A stretch of DNA of 20,134 bases from DASUFI01 sp036274635 (lineage in GTDB: Bacteria; Planctomycetota; B15-G4). Position numbers and translations under genes: made by a program. The stretch's first letter is position 1; each line of letters starts with the position of its first letter. Positions 15,462 through 20,134 of this stretch are shown here, piece after piece. The DNA lies in contig DASUFI010000148.1 of the NCBI GenBank assembly GCA_036274635.1, positions 1-20,134 of the forward strand. Direction: 5' to 3'. Below the pieces are notes generated by a model. That model was not told the origin of the DNA, ran no database searches, and was given only the letters and a program-made list of their open reading frames with translations.

Positions 15462-15467
15462 CTACGA
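15462..15467 (+). promoter_or_regulatory. Possible -10 element (TACGAT) for the exported protein gene
   Basis: TACGAT lies 32 bases before the ATG at 15500 in the 96-base divergent region shared with plsY. It is followed by a C-run, as is the TAGAAT at 35-40. The -35 region is weak (CTGTCG at 17 bases). Confidence 0.28.
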
Positions 15468-15499
15468 TCCCCCCGCCCCAACGCCCGGACGCCCCCCGC

Positions 15500-16330
15500 A
15501 TGCGCACCCCGCTCCTCGCCCTGCTGCTCGCCGCCCTGCCCGCCGCGGCCCAGACCACCGAGTTCAGCGACGCGGACTTCGGCTTCAGCATCAAGCTGCC
15601 GGATGGCCTCCGGCCGGTCGACGAGGCCCTGCTCAAGCAGAACGCCGGGGGCACGGGCTGGTCCGGCAACGTGCCCCGCTCCGCCGCCGACGGGAAGCCG
15701 ATCGTGCACCGCTACGCCTGGGTCGACCAGTCCTCGCCCTACGCGCGGCAGGCCGAGTTCACGCTGCTCGACCAGCCGCCGCCGTGGAACCCGGCCAAGC
15801 CGGACGAGTTCGTCGCGGCCATGACCGGCCAGGGCCTGCACATCGACGCCCACGAGCTCATCAAGCCGCCCATCTTCGGGATCCGCGCGGAGGGCACGTT
15901 CACGCGCTCGGACGGCAAGGCGATGCGCAAGATGATCCTCTACCTGCCCGACATCTTCGGCAAGCGCTACGGCATGCTCAGCTTCCAGGCCTTCGACTCC
16001 GACTGGAACATCGTGAAGCCGGAGTTCACGGCGGCGATCGAATCGGTGCAGATCCAGCGCGCCGATCCGCCGCCGGAAGTCGTCGAGGCCGCCCGCGAGC
16101 GCGAGGCTGCCAAGGGCGGCGGCGCTCCCGGCGAGCCCGGGCAGCCCGGCGGCCCGCCCGGGGCCCACGGCCCGGGCGGCGGCAAAGGCGGCCACGGCGG
16201 CGGCGCGGCGGCCGCGAAGACTCCGCCCCCCGAGCCGCCCACCGACTGGGCGAGCCTCAAGGTCGCCGGCAGCTTCGCGCTGGCGGCCGCGCTGCTGGTG
16301 CACCTGCTGCTGTCGGGGCGCGGGAAGTAG
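15500..16330 (+). CDS. Exported protein with collagen-like Gly/Pro linker and C-terminal membrane anchor, function unknown
   Basis: The 276-aa product has a signal peptide (MRTPLLALLLAALPAAAQ, 1-18). An extracytoplasmic domain of about 170 residues follows (FSDADFGFSIKLPDGLRPVD, GTFTRSDGKAMRKMILYLPD, DSDWNIVKPEFTAAIESVQ), which looks like the 'small secreted stress/lipid-binding' beta-sheet type, but I do not recognise a family. A Gly/Pro-rich low-complexity linker follows (~206-247) with consecutive G-x-P triplets (GAP GEP GQP GGP). A final hydrophobic helix (~252-272) is capped by GRGK. The layout suggests a protein held in the membrane by its C terminus with the N-terminal domain outside. 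The ATG at 15500 begins the signal peptide. Transcription diverges from plsY. Confidence 0.7.
   Translation: MRTPLLALLLAALPAAAQTTEFSDADFGFSIKLPDGLRPVDEALLKQNAGGTGWSGNVPRSAADGKPIVHRYAWVDQSSPYARQAEFTLLDQPPPWNPAKPDEFVAAMTGQGLHIDAHELIKPPIFGIRAEGTFTRSDGKAMRKMILYLPDIFGKRYGMLSFQAFDSDWNIVKPEFTAAIESVQIQRADPPPEVVEAAREREAAKGGGAPGEPGQPGGPPGAHGPGGGKGGHGGGAAAAKTPPPEPPTDWASLKVAGSFALAAALLVHLLLSGRGK
16115..16240 (+). repeat. Gly/Pro-rich low-complexity coding segment
   Basis: This part of the exported-protein gene encodes a Gly/Pro/Ala-rich linker including four G-x-P triplets in a row. Codons are almost entirely G and C, so the tract is prone to replication slippage and length variation between strains. Confidence 0.6.
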
Positions 16331-16339
16331 CCCGCCCGG

Positions 16340-16747
16340 TCACCCGCCCGTGTAGTCGACGACGTTCGCGGCCGACTCGTGCAGCCGCACGCGGACCAGC
16401 TTGCCCTCGAAGTGAGGCGCCAGCCGCTCCCACATCGCGGCGGCGACGTTCTCCGCGGTGCTCGGGCGGCCCTTGAGCCAGGCCACGTCGGTGTCGAGGT
16501 CCTTGTGGTCCACCTCGGTGAAGATCAGCTCGTGCAGCAGGGTCGCGATGCGGTTGAGGTCCATGACCATGCCGGTCGCCGGCTCGATCGGCCCGCGGAT
16601 GCTGACCTCGAGCACGTAGTTGTGGCCGTGATGGTTGAAGCACGGGCCGTAGGTGGCGCGGTTCTTCTCGGCGCTGAAGGTGGGGTTGAAGAGGCGGTGC
16701 GCCGAGGAGAACTCCAGGCGGCGCGTGAGGTCGAAGGTGGCGGGCAT
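16340..16747 (-). CDS. 6-pyruvoyl-tetrahydropterin synthase / QueD-family protein
   Basis: The 135-aa T-fold enzyme carries the zinc ligands H17 (EFSSAHRL), H40 and H42 (HHGHNY). It has the catalytic cysteine C36 with the C-x3-HGH spacing, and a late glutamate in RLHESA that binds the pterin. Middle segments IRGPIEPATGMVMDLNRI and DHKDLDTDVAWL read closer to eukaryotic-type PTPS, as I remember it, than to E. coli QueD. It acts on 7,8-dihydroneopterin triphosphate, giving either 6-pyruvoyl-tetrahydropterin or 6-carboxytetrahydropterin (queuosine route). No folE, queC or queE lies in the window to decide. The start at 16747 matches the family N terminus; the in-frame extension upstream to 16963 does not look coding. 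Confidence 0.88.
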   Translation of the reverse strand: MPATFDLTRRLEFSSAHRLFNPTFSAEKNRATYGPCFNHHGHNYVLEVSIRGPIEPATGMVMDLNRIATLLHELIFTEVDHKDLDTDVAWLKGRPSTAENVAAAMWERLAPHFEGKLVRVRLHESAANVVDYTGG

Positions 16748-16842
16748 GGGGCCAAGATGCGCCCGGATCGGTTGGTGGACAAGCCGGAAGCGGGCAGCGG
16801 CGCGGCGGTCCGCAGGGGCGCGCGAGCCGGTCGCAGCGACCT

Positions 16843-16858
16843 CTGACGCATGCGTCAG
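16843..16858. promoter_or_regulatory. Perfect 16-bp palindrome, candidate operator
   Basis: CTGACGCATGCGTCAG is identical to its reverse complement with no spacer. It lies in the divergent 363-base region between the PTPS-like gene (start 16747) and the 66-aa gene (start 17111). Such a perfect, loop-less dyad suits a dimeric DNA-binding protein and not a hairpin. The regulator is unknown. The rest of this region up to 16990 shows no gene; a weak -10-like TAGCAT is at 16954-16959. Confidence 0.4.
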
Positions 16859-16994
16859 CTTGGCTGCCGTGGCCAGCGCCACCGCACCAAGCCCCCATCC
16901 AGCCCTGACTTGCAGCCGCGCAGCCGCCTCCGTGGAAAGGCTGTGGAGAGCCGTAGCATGCACTTCCGTCGCGGCTATCGCTGCCCGGAGATCG

Positions 16995-17050
16995 TGTTAC
17001 AGTCCCCCGTTCGTGCTCGGCTCACGTAACAAGCTGTTCGCGGAGCCGAG
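16995..17050 (+). ncRNA. Structured leader upstream of the 66-aa gene (possible riboregulatory element)
   Basis: CTCGGCTC (17016-17023) pairs perfectly with GAGCCGAG (17043-17050). Within the loop CG (17025-17026) can pair with CG (17039-17040), and AACA (17028-17031) with TGTT (17035-17038) around an AGC loop, giving a hairpin of about 14 pairs with small bulges. An alternative pairing exists: TGTTAC (16995-17000) with GTAACA (17026-17031), which would break the upper hairpin. Two mutually exclusive structures in a leader are a common regulatory layout. There is no T-run after the hairpin, so it is not an ordinary intrinsic terminator. No known riboswitch class is recognised. Confidence 0.35.
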
Positions 17051-17110
17051 GAGCAGGCCGGTGCCTGAACCGACCACGGTGGAAAGAACACCGATACGGA
17101 GCGTGAAGAC

Positions 17111-17311
17111 ATGTCAACCCTGGAACTGTGCGCCAAGCTCGAGAGCCTCGGCGCAGGCGACGTCGCCACCGTCTTCTTCAAGGATGGCCAGGTCATCCGT
17201 GGGGGGATGCTCTACAACCCGCTGCAGCAGCGGGGCGTGATCATCGACCCGATGACCGAGACGGAGAGGCGCTTCGAGGCCAACGAGGTCGCCAAGATCT
17301 GGCGCCGCTGA
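17111..17311 (+). CDS. Small 66-aa protein, unrecognised, possible small beta-barrel (Sm-like) fold
   Basis: I do not recognise this protein. It begins with a short helix-like segment (STLELCAKLESLGAGD). A strand-rich part follows, VATVFFKDGQVIRGGMLYN and RGVIIDPMTETERRFEANEV, with the 'v-x-l-x-D-G-x-x-x-x-G' pattern seen in small SH3/Sm-like barrels. It ends AKIWRR. It is acidic in the middle and basic at the end, has one cysteine (C7) and no signal peptide. A GGAG (17098-17101) nine bases before the ATG supports translation. It stands alone with its own structured leader and a strong downstream hairpin, a monocistronic arrangement typical of an actively expressed small gene. Confidence 0.75.
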   Translation: MSTLELCAKLESLGAGDVATVFFKDGQVIRGGMLYNPLQQRGVIIDPMTETERRFEANEVAKIWRR

Positions 17312-17354
17312 GGCGCAGGCGATGCGCGCCGCCACGAGGCGGGGTAGCGCTTCT

Positions 17355-17389
17355 GGCAGGCCGGGAGAGCGAGGCTCTCCCGGCCTGCC
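17355..17389 (+). terminator. Strong hairpin terminator after the 66-aa gene
   Basis: GGCAGGCCGGGAGAGC (17355-17370) pairs perfectly with its reverse complement (17374-17389) around a GAG loop, giving 16 GC-rich base pairs 44 bases after the stop. The following bases (GTGCTTCC) have no proper T-run, so it may act as a transcript-stabilising 3' stem or a T-run-independent terminator. Confidence 0.7.
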
Positions 17390-17453
17390 GTGCTTCCGGG
17401 GTGGCTCGCCGGCGCGCTGTGCGCCCGGAGGCATCCCGAGTGCCGTTCCGGCG

Positions 17454-17483
17454 CTGACCGCGCGCGGGGGCGGCTGGTAGGAT
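17454..17483 (+). promoter_or_regulatory. Putative promoter of the flavoprotein gene (CTGACC ... TAGGAT)
   Basis: CTGACC (17454-17459, four of six -35 matches) and TAGGAT (17478-17483, four of six -10 matches) are spaced 18 bases. They lie between the terminator of the previous gene and the GTG at 17544, leaving a leader of about 55 bases. Confidence 0.4.
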
Positions 17484-17543
17484 CACCCCTTTTCCGGCCA
17501 GCCCTCGTCGAGTGGACTCGCGGGGCGGCCCGAGCGCGAGACC

Positions 17544-20134
17544 GTGACCCAAGAGCTACGCCTCGGCCTCCCCGGCTTCACCTTCGCCGACCTGCACCAG
17601 CCGGCCGGCCTCGCGCGCCTGTTCGCGGCCTTCCGGCAGCAGCTGGCGGCGGCCGACGCGCCGCTGGCGGGCCGCTACGAGACGTGGCTGGGCGGCGAGC
17701 TGCTGCCGGCCAAGGAGGAATCGGAGCTCATGCTGGCGGTGGGCCGGCACGTCTCGGGCTTCCTCGTGACGCTGTTCGGAATCGGGCCCGCCGTGCAGGC
17801 CCATCGCGCGCGCGTGGCCGAGCAGCGTCGGCGCTTCGACTTCCGCAAGCGCTTCGTCGCGCGGCGCGCCAAGGTGCCCGCCGCCGCGGGCGACACGCTG
17901 GCGGGCCTCGAGGCCGAGCTGGCCGCGGCCCTGGGCGGCCCGCTGACCGAGCAGCGCGTGGCCGAGGGCCTGCTGGCGCGGCTCGACGCGCCGGGCGCCG
18001 CGCAGGACGCCGTGCTCGCGCTGGCCGACCGCTGGCTGGCCGTGTGCCGTCGCGATGGCGCGCACCGCGACTGGCCCTCGCTGCACCTGCAGCACAAGGT
18101 GGACTGGACGCGCCTCGTGCGCACACAGCCGGCGGCGGTCGCGCCGGGCGCCGTGGAGGGCCCGCCCGAGACGCTGCGCCGCCGCGACGGCTTCGCGCTC
18201 ACCGACGACCGCGGCACGCTGGCCGACCGTCTGGGCCAGATCGACACCTGCCTCATCTGCCACGAGCGCGGCGTGGACAGCTGCCGCAAGGGGCTGCGCG
18301 AGAAGGACGGCACGGTCAAGAGCAACCCGCTGGGCATCTCCCTCGAGGGCTGCCCGCTGGACGAGCGCATCTCGGAGGCCCACGAGCTGGCCGACGAGGG
18401 CGACGCGATCGCCTCGTTGGCCATGGTCGTGGTGGACAACCCGATGTGCCCCGGCACCGGCCACCGCATCTGCAACGACTGCATGAAGGGCTGCATCTTC
18501 CAGAACCAGGAGCCGGTGGACATCCCGCGCATCGAGACCGGCACGCTGACCGACGTGCTGGAGCTGCCCTGGGGCCCGGAGATCTACGGCCTGCTCACGC
18601 GCTGGAACCCGCTGAATCGCCAGCGCCCGCACGCGCTGCCGGCCAACGGCTTCGCGGTGCTGGTCGTGGGCCTCGGGCCGGCCGGCTACACGCTGGCGCA
18701 CTACCTGCTGAACGAGGGCTTCACGGTCGTGGGCATCGACGGCCTGAAGATCGAGCCGCTGCCCGAGGCACTCACCGGCGCCGAAGGCGTCACGCCCCCG
18801 GCGCTGCACGACTGGAGCGCGCTCCGCGAGCCGCTCGAGAACCGCATGCCCACCGGCTTCGGCGGCGTGTCCGAGTACGGCATCACCGTGCGCTGGGACA
18901 AGAACTTCCTGCGCCTCATCCACCTCACGCTCGCGCGCCGCGCCGGCTTCCGCGCCTACGGCGGCGTGCGCTTCGGAGGCACGTTGACGCTGGAGGACTG
19001 CTGGGAGCTGGGCTTCCACCACGTCGCGATGGCCACGGGCGCCGGGCGCCCCACCATCATCGAGATGCGCAACAACCTCACGCGCGGCGTGCGCAAGGCC
19101 AGCGACTTCCTCATGAACCTGCAGCTCTCGGGCGCCTTCCGCCGGGACAGCCTCGCGAACCTGCAGGTGGAGCTGCCGGCGCTGGTGGTGGGCGGCGGCC
19201 TCACGGCCATCGACACCGCCACCGAGGTCATGGCCTACTACCCCGTGCAGGTGCTGCGCCTGCTGGCGCGGCACGAGACGCTGGTGGCCGAGTCGTCCGA
19301 GGCCGAGGTGCTCGCGCGGCTCAGCGAGCCCGAGCGCGAGATCCACGAGCGCTTCCTCGAGCACGCGCGCCAGCTGCGCGCCGAGCAGGCGGCGGCGGCG
19401 GGCGAGGGCCGAGCGCCCGACTTCGTGCGCCTGCTGCGCGAGTGGGGCGGCGTCACCATCTGCTACCGCAAGGGCCTCGACGAGTCGCCCGCCTACCGCC
19501 TCAACCACGAGGAGGTCATCAAGGCCCTCGAGGAGGGCATCGCCTTCCTGCCCGGCTGCTCGCCCCTGGCCTGCGTGGACGACCGCTGGGACGCGCTCAA
19601 GGCCGTGGTCTTCGAGAGCCTGCAGAAGGACGAGCGCGGCAGCTGGCGCGGCATCGGCGAGACCTTCACGCTGCCGGCGCGCTCGCTCTTCGTGGCCGCC
19701 GGCACCAACCCCAACACGATCTACGAGAAGGAGCGCCCGGGCACCTTCAAGCTGGACGCGCGCGGCCGCTTCTTCCAGGTCTGCGACGAGGAGGGCACCG
19801 CCTGCAAGGACGGCGTCTTCACCAGCTACCGCGACGGCGACCGGCGCGTCTCGTTCTACGGCGACAACCACCCGCGCTTCGCGGGCAACGTGGTGAAGGC
19901 CATGGCCTCGGCCAAGCACGGCTGGCCGCAGGTGGCCGAGCTGTTCCGCGAGCGCACGGCCGCTCAGCCGGCGGCCGAGCTGCCGGCGCGCGAGCGCGCG
20001 CGCGACGCCTTCTTCGCGCGCCTCGACGACCTCCTGCGCCCCACCGTGGTGCGCATCGAGCGCCTCACGCCCACCATCGTGGACGTCGTCGTGCGCGCCC
20101 CGCTGGCCGCGCGGCACTTCCAGCCCGGGCAGTT
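17544..20134 (+). CDS. Large Fe-S/FAD pyridine nucleotide-disulfide oxidoreductase, 5' part (runs off the window)
   Basis: The frame is open to the window end (863 complete codons, no stop). The N-terminal ~230 residues are helical and unrecognised. A cysteine cluster follows: TCLICHERGVDSC (C236, C239, C247), then LEGCPLDERISEAHEL and PMCPGTGHRICNDCMKGCIFQ, enough ligands for one or more [4Fe-4S] clusters as in GltD-like enzymes. FAD binding is at VLVVGLGPAGYTLAHYLL (GxGxxG at 376-381). A second dinucleotide motif is LVVGGGLTAIDTATEVMAYY (G550-G552). The last ~30 residues (VVRIERLTPTIVDVVVRAP ... FQPGQ) begin a ferredoxin-NADP-reductase-like domain. I know this as a long bacterial 'FAD-dependent oxidoreductase' family of unestablished substrate. 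GTG 17544 is the only start between the upstream TAG (17478) and the conserved region; a later ATG at 17730 is possible. Confidence 0.88.
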   Translation, partial: MTQELRLGLPGFTFADLHQPAGLARLFAAFRQQLAAADAPLAGRYETWLGGELLPAKEESELMLAVGRHVSGFLVTLFGIGPAVQAHRARVAEQRRRFDFRKRFVARRAKVPAAAGDTLAGLEAELAAALGGPLTEQRVAEGLLARLDAPGAAQDAVLALADRWLAVCRRDGAHRDWPSLHLQHKVDWTRLVRTQPAAVAPGAVEGPPETLRRRDGFALTDDRGTLADRLGQIDTCLICHERGVDSCRKGLREKDGTVKSNPLGISLEGCPLDERISEAHELADEGDAIASLAMVVVDNPMCPGTGHRICNDCMKGCIFQNQEPVDIPRIETGTLTDVLELPWGPEIYGLLTRWNPLNRQRPHALPANGFAVLVVGLGPAGYTLAHYLLNEGFTVVGIDGLKIEPLPEALTGAEGVTPPALHDWSALREPLENRMPTGFGGVSEYGITVRWDKNFLRLIHLTLARRAGFRAYGGVRFGGTLTLEDCWELGFHHVAMATGAGRPTIIEMRNNLTRGVRKASDFLMNLQLSGAFRRDSLANLQVELPALVVGGGLTAIDTATEVMAYYPVQVLRLLARHETLVAESSEAEVLARLSEPEREIHERFLEHARQLRAEQAAAAGEGRAPDFVRLLREWGGVTICYRKGLDESPAYRLNHEEVIKALEEGIAFLPGCSPLACVDDRWDALKAVVFESLQKDERGSWRGIGETFTLPARSLFVAAGTNPNTIYEKERPGTFKLDARGRFFQVCDEEGTACKDGVFTSYRDGDRRVSFYGDNHPRFAGNVVKAMASAKHGWPQVAELFRERTAAQPAAELPARERARDAFFARLDDLLRPTVVRIERLTPTIVDVVVRAPLAARHFQPGQ

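Noticed and set aside
16748..16963. 72-codon N-terminal extension of the PTPS-like protein
   Set aside because: The family starts at the Met at 16747; the extension contains the 16-bp palindrome and has no domain or signal peptide.
17556..20117. Very long open frame on the minus strand, opposite the flavoprotein
   Set aside because: It mirrors the codon periodicity of a strongly GC3-biased gene; its translation is Arg/His/Ala/Gly/Val-rich with no domain, while the plus strand carries clear Fe-S and FAD motifs.

Overview
The window is a high-GC (roughly 70 %) bacterial chromosome segment with dense, short-spaced genes on both strands. A Planctomycetota-like organism is my best inference. The main reason is the secreted protein at 11134-11604, whose C-terminal module (Gly-rich turn, aromatic-L-Q motif, then a 'SN' motif near the end) I associate with secreted-protein families of large-genome planctomycetes. 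This is family memory, not a search result, and another high-GC phylum remains possible.

Region 1 (1-5975): an ArsC/Spx-fold thioredoxin-like protein and a convergent small molybdopterin-oxidoreductase-fold protein, then a six-gene iron-sulfur cluster operon: an Rrf2-type [Fe-S] regulator, iscS, iscU, iscA, hscB and hscA. ATGA overlaps join regulator/iscS and hscB/hscA. An AT-richer promoter/operator island lies upstream (991-1020). The expected [2Fe-2S] ferredoxin gene (fdx) is absent. iscX is present but lies 4.5 kb downstream of hscA (10482-10691), coupled to a hotdog thioesterase.

Region 2 (5976-11604): a decayed stretch follows hscA. It holds a 3'-terminal remnant of an HscA/DnaK-family gene in the same frame and orientation (6000-6104) and an opposite-strand gene remnant (6111-6485). 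Next come a DUF5329-type exported protein, a histidine phosphatase (SixA-like), an M20-type peptidase whose usual metal ligands are altered, a propeller lipoprotein, iscX plus thioesterase, and the planctomycete-type secreted protein.

Region 3 (11744-16747): an M61 aminopeptidase-like lipoprotein with a PDZ domain, a plsY-gpsA phospholipid-precursor operon, an exported protein with a collagen-like Gly/Pro-rich linker and a C-terminal membrane anchor, and a 6-pyruvoyl-tetrahydropterin synthase-like gene.

Region 4 (16748-20134): a regulatory-looking intergenic region with a perfect 16-bp palindrome and a long leader hairpin. It is followed by an unrecognised 66-aa protein ending in a strong hairpin terminator, then the first 863 codons of a large Fe-S/FAD oxidoreductase that runs off the window.

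The strongest theme is Fe-S cluster biogenesis: assembly (IscS/U/A/X), chaperone transfer (HscB/HscA), cluster-sensing regulation (Rrf2) and a large probable Fe-S client flavoenzyme. No CRISPR array, tRNA, rRNA, insertion sequence or defence system is visible.
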